Shown: positions 18,527 to 28,640, numbered from the stretch's first letter. The stretch is 64,000 bases of DNA from an uncultured Saprospiraceae bacterium (GCA_938015595.1 CALLPI010000011.1:1-64000), one strand, 5' to 3'. A program made the numbers and translations. The notes: generated from the letters alone by a model not told the origin.

Positions 18527-20809
18527 TCAGCGCACAACGGTGGCAAAGCTTTTCATCTCAAAGGGTTCGCCGCGCGGCCCGTTGAAGCGTACGTACACTA
18601 CATACACGCCCATGGGCACATCTTGCCCAACGTTGAACTTGCGGCCATTCCAGCCCTCATCCGGGTCATTGGATTCAAACACCATCTCGCCCCAGCGGTT
18701 CCAGATGGTCATACTGAAGTTGCGCACACCTTCCATAATCCCTTTGCCCCGATATACGTCGTTTTGCCCGTCGCCGTTGGGCGTGAAGGCGTTGGGCAAG
18801 AAGAAGCGCACCTCTGGGCGTACGTCCAGTATCTGGATGGCCGTATCGCGGCAGCCATTGGGGTGTGTCACGACTTGCATCACGGTAAACTTGCCGGTGT
18901 CCTGATATACATGCACAGGGTTGACCAGTATGGAAGAACGCCCATCGCCAAAGCTCCAGAACCATCGGTTGGCCTCCTGGGAGAGATCCAGGAAGCTAAT
19001 CGTGCGGTCAATGCTGGTGGGTTCTTCTGGTGTATACCTAAAGCCAGCACGCGGGGAGGGCAGTACTCGGATCAAGTTGTTGAAGGTGGTATCGGTTTGG
19101 CATCCGATGGGAGAAATGATGCGCACCGATACGTTATATACCCCGGGGTCTTGATAGGTATGAGTAGGGCTTATGCGCCTGCTAGAGCTTCCGTCGCCAA
19201 AGTCCCAGCTGATCTGATAGGTGCTGTCAATAGGGAATGACAGGTTGTTGAAGAAGATGTCAGCAGGGCGGCAGCCATTGAAAGCACTGGGCGCAATGAC
19301 GATGAGTGCTGGCACAGGGAAGTAGGCTACATTTTTGGTGGCCGTGTCCCTGCAGCCATTGATGTCGGTAGCTATCAGCGTTACGGGCAGATCGCCGGGT
19401 ATTCGATATACGTGCGCCGGATTTTGAGCACCGTCTGTTTGTCCGTCGCCGAAGTCCCATCGCCATCGGGCAATGATGCCGCTACCCGACACCGAGCGGT
19501 CGGTAAACTGCACCGGCCCAGCCAAGCAAGTGTCGTAGGCAAAAGTAAAATCCGCGTTGATACTGGGGTAAATGTTGAGAAATACCCTGGCCGTATCGCC
19601 GCAGTTGGTGCCGGGGTTGAGCATGAGCATGCCTGTATATCTGCCTGGGCCAGGGAAGTTGATCGTAGGGTTCCATTCATTGGAAGTCACAATATTACCG
19701 TTGATGTTGAACCGCCATTGAAAATTGCTGACGAAACTGCGTTGAAAACTCGTATTGATAAGGGTAATGGAGGTATCGCCACAGGCATTAATAAAGTAGG
19801 AGCGACCATCCACCACAGAATCGGCTTGTATCTGTGCGACAACCGTGGGGTCGCAGCGTGCTACGTTAAACTGAAAGTCGCGGAAAACCCGACTTAAGAG
19901 CACCCCATTTCGGTATTCTGAAACGCAAACCCCCACTACAAACTGCCCCAGGTTGACAGGCGTGCCGGTGATTAGGCCAGTGTTGGGATCAATGCGCACT
20001 ACGGGGTTGCCCCCCATAGGCGTCAGGGGCGTGTAGTTAGGAGCTACGAACGATACCTGATTGTAAGGCGGCGGACAGGCTGGGTTGGGATACGCCCCCG
20101 CACAGGTGGAGTAGTTGAAGTTGTCCAGCAGATTGCCACCCCCTAGCAATGGGCTGCAAAACTCGTATACCAGTTGATCGCCTTCTGCATCCGTAGCTGA
20201 GTGGTCATAGCTCAGGGGCTGGTTGCCGCAGATCACCGTAGGCGGGAAAGTATCAAACGTAGGACTGTTGTTGCACACCTGCTGGGCTGCTGGCGTGATT
20301 TCTATGGTGTATGTAGCACCTACTTGGTCAGGGGTGAAGATGTTGTTGATGGTTTCATTGCGGCAGCAGCGTTGGTAAGTCACATGGTAGCTGTGCGTGG
20401 TGGACACTGGCAAATCCATCGTAAATTGATATATTGCTTCCTGCACGCATACGTTAGGAGGTATCAGGCACGGATAAGTAGGTGCGGGAATGCTCCTCCT
20501 AGATTGGAGGCTCACGTTTTCACGCCTAAACAAGTTAGTCTGGCTTTGGCCAGCGCAATTCGTACCCACGCAGCGATACACCCCAATGAAAGCTACGGGG
20601 TCGAAGTCGGCACAGTTGGTACAGTTACAATCCCGATACACTTTTAGAGTAAACTCATAACTGCCAGGGTTGAGGCAGCGGTACGTCATTACCCCTCCTA
20701 TGATGTGCCGCGCCTGTAGAGCACTCGTGCCAGCCAGCACGAATAGGGCCAGGGTCAATAGCTGATGCAGCGTCCTGTTTGTATATCGGTAAGCATTTGA
20801 AGTATTCAT
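18527..20809 (-). CDS. PKD-domain surface protein with type B (CHU_C) T9SS tail
   Basis: A 760-residue protein with a signal peptide ending near GTSALQA. An N-terminal cysteine-rich region (YRDCNCTNCADF and following) of the kind common in Bacteroidota surface proteins is followed by three PKD-like modules (about 395-480, 500-580, 590-665) containing WDFGDG or WSFGDG. The C-terminal 90 residues (LPNAFTPNGDGQNDVYRG, then IWNRWGEMVFES) are the gliding-motility-associated C-terminal domain that directs export by T9SS. The family is surface-exposed; a binding or adhesion role is inferred. The 191-bp region upstream is AT-rich with no clear -7 box. Confidence 0.92.
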   Translation of the reverse strand: MNTSNAYRYTNRTLHQLLTLALFVLAGTSALQARHIIGGVMTYRCLNPGSYEFTLKVYRDCNCTNCADFDPVAFIGVYRCVGTNCAGQSQTNLFRRENVSLQSRRSIPAPTYPCLIPPNVCVQEAIYQFTMDLPVSTTHSYHVTYQRCCRNETINNIFTPDQVGATYTIEITPAAQQVCNNSPTFDTFPPTVICGNQPLSYDHSATDAEGDQLVYEFCSPLLGGGNLLDNFNYSTCAGAYPNPACPPPYNQVSFVAPNYTPLTPMGGNPVVRIDPNTGLITGTPVNLGQFVVGVCVSEYRNGVLLSRVFRDFQFNVARCDPTVVAQIQADSVVDGRSYFINACGDTSITLINTSFQRSFVSNFQWRFNINGNIVTSNEWNPTINFPGPGRYTGMLMLNPGTNCGDTARVFLNIYPSINADFTFAYDTCLAGPVQFTDRSVSGSGIIARWRWDFGDGQTDGAQNPAHVYRIPGDLPVTLIATDINGCRDTATKNVAYFPVPALIVIAPSAFNGCRPADIFFNNLSFPIDSTYQISWDFGDGSSSRRISPTHTYQDPGVYNVSVRIISPIGCQTDTTFNNLIRVLPSPRAGFRYTPEEPTSIDRTISFLDLSQEANRWFWSFGDGRSSILVNPVHVYQDTGKFTVMQVVTHPNGCRDTAIQILDVRPEVRFFLPNAFTPNGDGQNDVYRGKGIMEGVRNFSMTIWNRWGEMVFESNDPDEGWNGRKFNVGQDVPMGVYVVYVRFNGPRGEPFEMKSFATVVR

Positions 20810-21000
20810 AGTGCAGCAGTGTAGCGTCTTTGTAAAACGTCAAATCTGGTATTGCCTGATATTCCAATAGCAAAACAACCACCAAGAAAAACAAAATTAT
20901 CGTAATAAAAGACGTGAGCAGGGCGTTTTTATAAATCGAATACGCGTGTTTTTTTCTTGTTGGGCAGCCACGCGACAAAGTAAACCACTAATAAGACTAC

Positions 21001-21606
21001 ATGACGACTTCTACACAGAAAGCAGGCTGGCAGCATACGTATCAAACCGATATAGACCTATCGTTGCGCGCTTTGCATAACGGCGACGTCATCCTGCTGC
21101 CTACCGATACCCTCTGGAGCCTAGGCTGCGACGCTACGAACCCCGCAGCGGCCAGACACCTCCTGGGCATTGTGAAAGCCCGCAGCCCCGAAGTAGGCGA
21201 GATATTGACAACTTCGCTGGAAATGCTCAAACAATGGATACCCCATCTGCATCCGCGCCTCGAAACTCTACTGCACTATCACCAGCGCCCCCTGACGATA
21301 CTGGTAGAGGCTGGCCCAAAGTTTGGTCCAGAGGTTTGCTTTCAGCCCGGCAAAGCCGCCTTACGCATCTCGCGCGACCCCTTCTGCCGGCATTTGCTCC
21401 AGGCCTTTGGCAAGCCTATCTTCACTGTGTTTGCCGCGGTCGTTCATCAGCCTTGGCCGAGTTCGTTCGGCAGCATCAGCTCCGAAATCATACAGCACTG
21501 TGCACACGTGGTGCGGCATCGCCAAATGGAGCGCAATGCCGGCGAGCCTTCCGTCATGGTGCGCCTCAACCCTGATACAGAAGAACTGGATTTCCTCAGA
21601 GACTAA
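21001..21606 (+). CDS. Divergent YrdC/Sua5-like protein
   Basis: This 201-residue protein has the N-terminal YrdC signature LHNGDVILLPTDTLWSLGCD (about residues 22-41) and a later RPLTILVE strand. These match the threonylcarbamoyl-AMP synthase family, which makes the precursor of t6A in tRNA. The usual STSAN-SG segment is replaced by FTVFAAVVHQPWPSSFGS, so activity is uncertain. It may be a second, diverged YrdC paralogue rather than the main TsaC. It is divergent from the PKD gene and convergent with the permease gene. Confidence 0.75.
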   Translation: MTTSTQKAGWQHTYQTDIDLSLRALHNGDVILLPTDTLWSLGCDATNPAAARHLLGIVKARSPEVGEILTTSLEMLKQWIPHLHPRLETLLHYHQRPLTILVEAGPKFGPEVCFQPGKAALRISRDPFCRHLLQAFGKPIFTVFAAVVHQPWPSSFGSISSEIIQHCAHVVRHRQMERNAGEPSVMVRLNPDTEELDFLRD

Positions 21607-21711
21607 CCTCAGAGCATGAGTTGCCGCGAATGTCCGAGTGGCTCGTTGGCGCATCATGCTCAATGGATATTAGGCGGTCCGATCTGCCTACCAGCGAATT
21701 TTTCCTTTTTT

Positions 21712-23007
21712 CTACTGAAAACGGATGGCCTTTACCGGGCTAATGCGCGATACCAGGTAAGAAGGAATGACCAGGAAGGCCAGCGTGATGACCAGGGTGC
21801 CGATATTAAGAGCAGCTACAGTGAGCCATTGGATGTCCACAGGAGCTTCGGAGAGGTAGTAGTTAGTCTCGTCGAGTTTAATGAAGCGGAAGTGCTTTTG
21901 CAGCAGGCAAATCCCCAGGCCAATGAGATTGCCCCAGGCCAAGCCCCAGAGGATAATGTAGGCGGCATAGTAGAGGAATATCTTGCGGATGCTCCAGTTA
22001 GAAGCGCCGAGCGCCTTGAGCGTGCCAATCATGTTGGTGCGCTCAAGGATGAGAATGAGCAAAGCAGTAATCATATTGATGAGCGCCACGATGAGCATCA
22101 TGGTTAGAATAACCACCTCGTTGATATCCTGGAGTTCGAGCCACTCAAAAATTTCGGGCAGTTTTTCGCGGATGGTTTCAGCGTAGAGGTCGTTGGGCAG
22201 TTGTTCGTAATAGATATAGTCGGCAATGGGGGTCAGATCGCGGATGTCGTCGAGAAAGACTTCGAAGCCACCTACTTGCTCCTCCCGCCAGCCGAGCAGT
22301 TGCTGCACCTGGCGGATGTCGGCCAGGGCAAAGACCTTGTCGTATTCTTCCAGCCCGGTTTTGTAGATGCCCTGGACGGTGAAGCGGCGCTTGAGTTGCT
22401 CGCCTTTTTGCACAAAATGGACGATGAAACGGTCGCCGAGGCCTACGCGTAGGCGGTCGGCGGTTTGGCGGGAGATGATAATGTCGCTGGAAGATAAAGT
22501 ATCAGAAACGTTAATGCGGGTACCTTCCACAAGATATTGCTCCAGGAAAGCCCAGTCAAAATCAGTTCCTATGCCTTTGAGGATGATGCCCTCCATTTCA
22601 TTTTTGGACTTGATGATACCTGGCTTAAGCGCAAAGACCTGGATATGGCGGATACCACCGTGGGTGTAGGATCTACTCTGAGAGGTCAAGCCCAAGATAG
22701 ACCGCTCACGGATGTAGGGTACGCGGCGCACGGTGTCCAGGTAGGGGTAAAAAGGCTGTTGGCGTTCAATCGGGCTGAGTTCGAGAAATGCAGCGTTGAT
22801 TTCGCTATCGGAAATGTGGATGTGCCCCCAAAAACCAAAGACCTTGCTGCTGATCTCCTTCTGAAACCCTGAAATGAGCGACGAAGCCACTATCATTACC
22901 GCTATACTAACGGCTACAGCTGCTACGGCAATGCGAATGATAAGCCTAGAGAAGGATTGCTGGCCTGCTCCGGCTACCCTGCGCGCGATGAAGAGTTCAG
23001 TATTCAA
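21712..23007 (-). CDS. FtsX/LolCE-type ABC transporter permease
   Basis: A 431-residue membrane protein with one N-terminal membrane segment (LIIRIAVAAVAVSIAVMIVA, about 22-41), a large periplasmic domain and three C-terminal membrane segments (about 300-425). It ends in SRISPVKAIRFQ, the typical end of FtsX-family permeases. LolC/LolE relatives move lipoproteins to the outer membrane; MacB relatives export other substrates. No ATPase gene is adjacent, which is common in Bacteroidota. The aminotransferase gene lies 58 nt upstream on the same strand, so the two are probably co-transcribed. Confidence 0.86.
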   Translation of the reverse strand: MNTELFIARRVAGAGQQSFSRLIIRIAVAAVAVSIAVMIVASSLISGFQKEISSKVFGFWGHIHISDSEINAAFLELSPIERQQPFYPYLDTVRRVPYIRERSILGLTSQSRSYTHGGIRHIQVFALKPGIIKSKNEMEGIILKGIGTDFDWAFLEQYLVEGTRINVSDTLSSSDIIISRQTADRLRVGLGDRFIVHFVQKGEQLKRRFTVQGIYKTGLEEYDKVFALADIRQVQQLLGWREEQVGGFEVFLDDIRDLTPIADYIYYEQLPNDLYAETIREKLPEIFEWLELQDINEVVILTMMLIVALINMITALLILILERTNMIGTLKALGASNWSIRKIFLYYAAYIILWGLAWGNLIGLGICLLQKHFRFIKLDETNYYLSEAPVDIQWLTVAALNIGTLVITLAFLVIPSYLVSRISPVKAIRFQ

Positions 23008-23065
23008 ATGTTTGGCTTATTTTTTCGTATGCCCTCTGCAGTCAAGTCCTGTTTTCATTTTTCTT

Positions 23066-24271
23066 TTATACCAGTGCTCTCACAGCTCGCTCAATACGGA
23101 TAACAGCCTCGCGTAGTTGGGCTTCGGAAGCAGCAAAGGAAATTCGGAAACAGCGATCATCGCCAAACGCACTCCCCGACACAGCGGCCACGTACTCGTT
23201 CTCCAGCAAGTACTCGCAGAAGTCGTCTGGATTTTGGATGATGCGGTCTCCACAGCGCTTGCCCAGCAGCGCACTGATGTCGGGGAAGCTGTAAAACGCC
23301 CCTTGCGGCATGTTGGCTTTGATGCTAGGGATGCGGCTTAGTAGTTCCACCACCATGTCGCGGCGCTGCTGAAAGGCGCGGCACATCTCACGGGTAGGGC
23401 CGAGGTCGGCCAGCAGGGCGTAGGCAGCAGCCTTTTGGCTAAAAGCAGTGGCGCCGCTGGTAAACTGCCCTTGAATCTTGTTGCAAGCGTCGGCAATCCA
23501 TTTGGGCGCCCCCATGTAGCCGAGTCGCCAGCCAGTCATGGCAAACCCTTTGGAGAAACCATTGATGGTAATGGTGCGATCCTTCACCTGCTCAAACGAG
23601 CCGATGCTGACGTGCTCGCCTGAAAAGTTGATGTATTCGTAGATTTCATCCGAAACGATATACACACCCGGATGCTGGCTGACTACCTCCGCAATGGCCT
23701 GCAGCTCCTCCCGGCTGAATACCGAGCCAGTAGGGTTGCACGGCGAAGAGAACAGCAGCAACTTGGTACTTGGTGTAATGGCGGCTGCTATTTGCTCAGC
23801 AGTGGGCTTGTAGTCTTGCTCAATGCCAGCGTGAACGATAACTGGCTCGCCTTCTGCTACTTTTACGATTTCGGCATAAGACACCCAGTATGGAGAGAGA
23901 ATGACGACCTCATCGCCAGGGTCGAGCATGGCCATGCATACGTTGGCAATGGACTGCTTGGCGCCGTTAGACACCACAATTTGGCTGGGCAAGAAGTTCA
24001 GCCCGTTGTCGCGCCGGAATTTAGTACAAATGGCCTCGCGCAACTCTAGCAGCCCAGGCACGGGTGTGTATTTGGTGTAGCCAGCGTCTAGGGCTTGCTT
24101 GGCAGCTTCCTTGATGTGAGTGGGCGTATCAAAGTCAGGTTCACCCAGGCTAAGATCTATCACGTCCTTGCCTTTGGCTTTGAGTTCGCGAGCCAGGGCT
24201 GCCATGCGCAAGGTGGCCGATTCCTCCATTCGGAGGGCGCGTTGAGAAAGGATATTTACAGAAGAAGTCAT
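23066..24271 (-). CDS. Class I/II PLP-dependent aminotransferase (aspartate aminotransferase-like)
   Basis: The ATG at 24271 gives a 401-residue protein beginning MTSSVNILSQRALRMEES; an 18-residue extension from 24325 is unlikely. Fold-type I features are clear: LGEPDFDTP (42-50), SSPCNPTG (175-182), SDEIYE (207-212) and the PLP-binding lysine K241 in INGFSKGFAMTGWR. It is closest in pattern to the aspartate aminotransferase AspB/AspC branch, transferring the amino group between aspartate and 2-oxoglutarate in the cytoplasm. Exact specificity is not resolved. Confidence 0.92.
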   Translation of the reverse strand: MTSSVNILSQRALRMEESATLRMAALARELKAKGKDVIDLSLGEPDFDTPTHIKEAAKQALDAGYTKYTPVPGLLELREAICTKFRRDNGLNFLPSQIVVSNGAKQSIANVCMAMLDPGDEVVILSPYWVSYAEIVKVAEGEPVIVHAGIEQDYKPTAEQIAAAITPSTKLLLFSSPCNPTGSVFSREELQAIAEVVSQHPGVYIVSDEIYEYINFSGEHVSIGSFEQVKDRTITINGFSKGFAMTGWRLGYMGAPKWIADACNKIQGQFTSGATAFSQKAAAYALLADLGPTREMCRAFQQRRDMVVELLSRIPSIKANMPQGAFYSFPDISALLGKRCGDRIIQNPDDFCEYLLENEYVAAVSGSAFGDDRCFRISFAASEAQLREAVIRIERAVRALV

Positions 24272-24322
24272 GTTGTGTTGAGTATGTTCAACGGTTTTTA
24301 GCGCCATTAAATAAAAGCCAGG

Positions 24323-24330
24323 CAAAAGTA
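24323..24330 (-). promoter_or_regulatory. -7 element for the aminotransferase gene
   Basis: On the minus strand the box reads TACTTTTG, matching TAnnTTTG, about 50 nt before the ATG at 24271. The -33 region has only GTTATG at a suitable distance. It is divergent with the plus-strand box at 24351. Confidence 0.45.
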
Positions 24331-24350
24331 GCCATTTTCATATTATGGCA

Positions 24351-24358
24351 TAACTTTG
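24351..24358 (+). promoter_or_regulatory. -7 element for the TMTC-like gene
   Basis: TAACTTTG lies 26 nt before the ATG at 24385. No convincing -33 element is visible. Confidence 0.45.
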
Positions 24359-24384
24359 TAAAGTGTTACCATTTTGCAAATTGC

Positions 24385-26340
24385 ATGGCGCATAAAAAAA
24401 CAAAACCAGCGCATTCACCCCCCTCGCCCTCTAAATCTGCTATCTTCCAGCATCGGGTGTCGGCATCTCCGAGGCCGTGGCATTGGTTTTTGCTGCTCGT
24501 ACTGCCAGCGGTGGTGTACGCCAGGGTGATAGGATTCGACTTTTCGTACCACGATGACGACGTGATGATACTCGATGGTGCGCACATACTGGCGCAGCCT
24601 TTTTCTTTCCGAAATCTCTTTCTGACCGATGCCTGGCTACAAAACAAGGTTATTGAACTGTACAGGCCTTTGCAGTCAGTGTCCTATTGGATAGACCATC
24701 AGATAGCCGGCTCAAAACCTGGCTGGTATCACGCGCACAATCTGCTGCTGCACTTGCTCAACGGGCTGCTGGTGTGGCAGTTGCTACGCCTGCTGAGCTA
24801 CCATGCTCACATTGCGTTGCTGGGCGCCATGATCTGGAGCCTGCACTTCCTCAATACCCATGCTGTATGTTGGATACCGGCTCGCGGCGACTTGTTGCTG
24901 GCCACCTGGGGCGTGTTGTTCCTGATCTCTTGGCTGAAAATTCTTCAAAAAGGCCACACGGCATGGTATGCAATCCATATCGCATCGTTCGGCATGGCGC
25001 TACTGGCCAAAGAAAACGCTATCTTGTTGCCGGCACTGGCCGGGCTACTGTGGTGGCTGCGGCTACCCGATGGCAAGGAGCGGATAGCCATCAGGCGTCT
25101 GCTACCTGCGGCAGTAGCCTGGGTAGTCATTGCGCCGGTTTACCTTTGGCTGCGCGGGCAGAGTATTGCAGCCCAGGCGCAAAATCTCAGCCTGAAAGCA
25201 TTTTTGTACAACTTGCGCGTATGGCCCGAAACGCTGTACAAGTTGCTGCTTCCGGATAGTTTTTCTACTATGCCGGGCTACAGCGCTCGCCTGACCCTCA
25301 TGGGGTTGGTCATTATGGCTGCAGCGGCGTTGTGGATGTACCACATGGCGCGCCGCCGGCCCGAATGGATGCCGCTGCTGTGGTTTTGTACAGTGTGGTT
25401 CGTGCTGCCCCTGCTACCCTCTATGTTTTACCAGCCGGTATTTGTATCCTATGGGTACGACTATCTCGACCACCGGCTTTACTTCCCTTCCATCGGGGTA
25501 TCGCTGGCGCTGGCAGTAGGTTTATGGCCGGTGCTTGTGGCTTTGTCCAAATACCGCCGAATAGAGGCCTTAATATTAATATTGCTGGCGCTGGTGTTCA
25601 TGCTATCTGCATGGCGCCATACAGCGCATTATCGCAACTACCAGGCGTACTATGCCAACGCCATCCGCACCAATCCGCGCAGCGCGCTAGCGCTGACCAA
25701 TCTGGGCATACTGGAGCGCAAGGCCGGCCGCACCGATGAGGCCGAGAAATGGCTTACCCGCGCCATGAAGGTAGCCCCGCAATACGATCTGTTGCAAGTG
25801 GAATACGCAGCGCTGCTCAACGACAAAGGGCAGCACGCCCAGGCACTGGAGTTGTGGAATCAACTACTGGCACGTTCGCAGCAAGTACGCATGCAGCGCG
25901 ACTACCTGCTGTGCCAGCGCGGGCTATCCCTGGCTCGGCTGGGCCGCCCTGACCAAGCCTTACAGGATTTTGAAGCCGCCATTGCCCTCAACGACCGCGC
26001 CTCCGTATATTGGCAAAATAAAGCCGCCGCCTTGGAAGACTTGGCCCGCGACACCGAAGCACTGGAGGCCTACTCCCAAGCCCTGGCGTTGAACCCCGAC
26101 TCTCCACAAAGCCTGTATCGCCGTGGGTTTCTGCATGGCAAGGCGGGCAGGCCTCAGCAAGCCATAGCCGACTTGAGCGAAGCCATTCGGCTGGATGCCA
26201 GTCGCCGCGAGTTTTTCTACTACCGCGCCATGGCTTACAAAGATCTCCAGGACAAAGCCCGCTTCTGCGCCGACATGCGTCAGGCCGCCGCCATGCAACT
26301 GCCCGAAGCTGAGGCTGCCGTGGCGCAGTTTTGCAATTGA
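24385..26340 (+). CDS. TMTC-like polytopic membrane protein with C-terminal TPRs
   Basis: This 651-residue protein has a basic N-terminal tail, then about 9-10 hydrophobic segments (about 33-415), then TPR repeats (about 428-650). The first loop carries FDFSYHDDDVMI (51-62), the acidic motif expected in GT-C glycosyltransferases related to TMTC/PMT mannosyltransferases. Hydrophobic blocks alternate with short loops (for example AKENAILLPALAGLLWWL). The TPRs contain the usual NLGILERKAGRTDEA pattern. Transfer of a sugar from a lipid carrier to exported protein is the inferred role; neither sugar nor acceptor is known. It is followed 65 nt later by a second TPR glycosyltransferase-like gene. 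Confidence 0.82.
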   Translation: MAHKKTKPAHSPPSPSKSAIFQHRVSASPRPWHWFLLLVLPAVVYARVIGFDFSYHDDDVMILDGAHILAQPFSFRNLFLTDAWLQNKVIELYRPLQSVSYWIDHQIAGSKPGWYHAHNLLLHLLNGLLVWQLLRLLSYHAHIALLGAMIWSLHFLNTHAVCWIPARGDLLLATWGVLFLISWLKILQKGHTAWYAIHIASFGMALLAKENAILLPALAGLLWWLRLPDGKERIAIRRLLPAAVAWVVIAPVYLWLRGQSIAAQAQNLSLKAFLYNLRVWPETLYKLLLPDSFSTMPGYSARLTLMGLVIMAAAALWMYHMARRRPEWMPLLWFCTVWFVLPLLPSMFYQPVFVSYGYDYLDHRLYFPSIGVSLALAVGLWPVLVALSKYRRIEALILILLALVFMLSAWRHTAHYRNYQAYYANAIRTNPRSALALTNLGILERKAGRTDEAEKWLTRAMKVAPQYDLLQVEYAALLNDKGQHAQALELWNQLLARSQQVRMQRDYLLCQRGLSLARLGRPDQALQDFEAAIALNDRASVYWQNKAAALEDLARDTEALEAYSQALALNPDSPQSLYRRGFLHGKAGRPQQAIADLSEAIRLDASRREFFYYRAMAYKDLQDKARFCADMRQAAAMQLPEAEAAVAQFCN

Positions 26341-26359
26341 GGCGGATTGCCTACCTTTG
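26330..26359 (+). promoter_or_regulatory. Full -33/-7 promoter for the GT39-like gene
   Basis: TTTG (26330-26333) and TACCTTTG (26352-26359) are separated by 18 nt, an excellent Bacteroidota promoter. It overlaps the end of the preceding coding sequence, so the gene at 26406 can be transcribed independently. Confidence 0.6.
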
Positions 26360-26405
26360 GCCGAACCTTCAAACGCCATAAATTATCCATATACTTACTG
26401 CAAAT

Positions 26406-28625
26406 ATGAGCAAGAAAAAATCCAGCCCACCGCCTGCTGCCAAAGCACCCACTGCCAAAACCTCTGCTGGCCACTCACCAGCCAAGAAAAAAACGCCCGT
26501 CCAGCTCTGGCCTGTGCATACTGAAGCTGATGGCCTACTGCGCGGAGTGTTTGTAGCCCTGGCTGTCGTAGCCCTGGCCATTATGCTAGCCATAGCACCG
26601 GCCACTGGCGTCAATGGCGACGACGAATACCAAAATGATTATTCGCAGAGACTAGTGGCTTTTTACACCACTATGGGCAAAGACACCAGCGCCCTGTTCG
26701 TAGAGAAAGGTAACATGCACTACTACGGTGGCTTCTTTGACTTGCTGACTGGCCTGACCAATAAAGCCCTTGACCTGGACGTTACGCAGCCCACCTATCA
26801 CCACGTGCGCCACGGGTTCAATGCGGTATTTGGTTTTCTGGCTATGTTGTTCATTGGGTTATTGGCCAAACAAATAGCCGGCTGGCGGGCGGGTATCCTG
26901 GCCTTTTTACTGGCCTTTTTGTCGCCAGGTTTTTTTGGGCACGCTATGATGAACCCCAAGGACATCCCCTTTGCAGCAGGCTTTGCCATTACGTTGTACT
27001 ACATGGCGCGGTTGCTGCATCCACTTCCAGAGTTTCACTGGCGGCCTGCGCTGGGGTTGGTGCTGGGCATGGCGCTAGCCATAGCCACCCGTGCAGGCGG
27101 TTTGTTGCTCATTGCGTACCTGGGCTTGTTTGCTGGGCTGGATTTCCTGGGCAAATTTGGGCTGCGTGGCCTGGGCAAGTCACCTAAGCAAGTTGGCATT
27201 TATGCTGCCGTGGTGGTTGGTACAGCCATAGTAGCCTACGTATTGGCTATACTTACCTGGCCGGCTGCCCTCAAAGCGCCGCTGAGCCATCCGTTCAAAG
27301 CCCTGTCGGAGTTTTCGCAACTGGGTATCAAGATACGCCTTCTTTTTCAAGGCGAAAACATTATGTCGGACAAAACCCCCTGGTACTATTCTGTGGTCTG
27401 GATTGTGAAAACCATACCGCTTTCCGTACTATTGGGTGTGTTGGGCACCGTGCTGTTGCTGCCGCTGACGCTGCGCCGCTGGAGTGCACTGCTGCTGGGG
27501 CTGTGCCTGTTCGCGGCATTTTTCCCTATTGCATATATTATCTATAAAGACTCCATCCTGCACGACGGCTGGCGCCACTTGTTGTTTGTATATCCAGCAT
27601 GGGTAGTACTGGCAGCGCTATTTTGGGTAGGGCTGGAGCGGCTGACTGCTGGCTTGCCCTGGGCTAAGTACGTGGTATGGGCGCTGCTGGCAGTTAGTAC
27701 TGCCGACGCCGCTTTGTTTCTGGTGCGCAATCCCACCCTGGCTTACGTGTACTTCAACCCTATTGGTGGGGGTCTGCGCGGTGCATTTGGCCACTACGAA
27801 ACCGACTACTGGGGTGTGAGCGTGAAAAATGCACTGGACTGGATGGAGCAGCAAGGTATCCTCAGCGAAAACATGCAGGATACTGTCGTCATAGGCACTA
27901 CCTTCTTCTATCCGGTGTACTACCAGACGGCCGGCAAGTATAAGGGCAAGGTTAGGCCGGTGTATGTGCGTTTCAGCCAGCGCTACACCGAGAGTTGGGA
28001 CTACGGTATTTTCCCCTCGCGCTTTTTTCGCGGGCCGCATCTGCGCGCTGGTACCTGGCCCAACAGCAAGGCCATACACGTGGTGCGCGCCAGCGGCGTG
28101 CCTATAGCTGCCGTGGAGAAAGACGCCGATAAATATGCCTTCCAGGGCGAGCAGGCTGCTAAAAACCAAGACTGGGAAGCCGCCATTGGCTTTTTTAACA
28201 AAGAGTTGGAAGCCCATAAAGACAACGAATTGGCCTGGCAGGGGCTGGCCAATGCCTACCTGAATGCCGGCAAGTTTGCACTAGCCGTAAATGCGGCAGA
28301 AGAAAGCCTACGCCTTGCACCCGACAACGAGCAGGGGCTGTTCCAGAAGGGGCTAGCGCTGCTAAACACCGGTGACTACGCCGGTGCTGCCGCCGCGCTG
28401 GAGCGCAACATTAAGGTGAACGATGAGTCTTACTTTGCCATGTACTACCTGGCCTTGATATACCAGCAAAACGGTGACCTGGACCGCGCTCTGCAACAGG
28501 TCAATCGTGCCATTGAGCTGAATCCGCGCTTCAAGCAAGCCTATGACCTCGCCGCCAATCTCTACGACCAGAAAGGCGAAAGTGCTACAGCCCAGCGCTA
28601 TCGCACCGCCGCTGCCCAACTCTAA
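26406..28625 (+). CDS. GT39/PMT-like membrane glycosyltransferase with C-terminal TPRs
   Basis: A 739-residue protein with a Lys/Pro/Ala-rich cytoplasmic N terminus (1-30), a first membrane segment (about 46-66) and then VNGDDEYQND (69-78), whose Asp-Glu pair fits the PMT/GT39 catalytic loop. About ten hydrophobic segments follow to about residue 450, including GHAMMNPKDIPFAAGFAITL. A soluble region follows, then TPRs from about residue 575 (AWQGLANAYLNAGKFALAVN). GT39 enzymes transfer a sugar from a polyprenyl-phosphate donor. The coupling of GT-C plus TPR resembles the gene before it. The methyltransferase gene starts 15 nt downstream, which suggests an operon. Confidence 0.85.
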   Translation: MSKKKSSPPPAAKAPTAKTSAGHSPAKKKTPVQLWPVHTEADGLLRGVFVALAVVALAIMLAIAPATGVNGDDEYQNDYSQRLVAFYTTMGKDTSALFVEKGNMHYYGGFFDLLTGLTNKALDLDVTQPTYHHVRHGFNAVFGFLAMLFIGLLAKQIAGWRAGILAFLLAFLSPGFFGHAMMNPKDIPFAAGFAITLYYMARLLHPLPEFHWRPALGLVLGMALAIATRAGGLLLIAYLGLFAGLDFLGKFGLRGLGKSPKQVGIYAAVVVGTAIVAYVLAILTWPAALKAPLSHPFKALSEFSQLGIKIRLLFQGENIMSDKTPWYYSVVWIVKTIPLSVLLGVLGTVLLLPLTLRRWSALLLGLCLFAAFFPIAYIIYKDSILHDGWRHLLFVYPAWVVLAALFWVGLERLTAGLPWAKYVVWALLAVSTADAALFLVRNPTLAYVYFNPIGGGLRGAFGHYETDYWGVSVKNALDWMEQQGILSENMQDTVVIGTTFFYPVYYQTAGKYKGKVRPVYVRFSQRYTESWDYGIFPSRFFRGPHLRAGTWPNSKAIHVVRASGVPIAAVEKDADKYAFQGEQAAKNQDWEAAIGFFNKELEAHKDNELAWQGLANAYLNAGKFALAVNAAEESLRLAPDNEQGLFQKGLALLNTGDYAGAAAALERNIKVNDESYFAMYYLALIYQQNGDLDRALQQVNRAIELNPRFKQAYDLAANLYDQKGESATAQRYRTAAAQL

Positions 28626-28640
28626 GAACACCCTCCGGAC

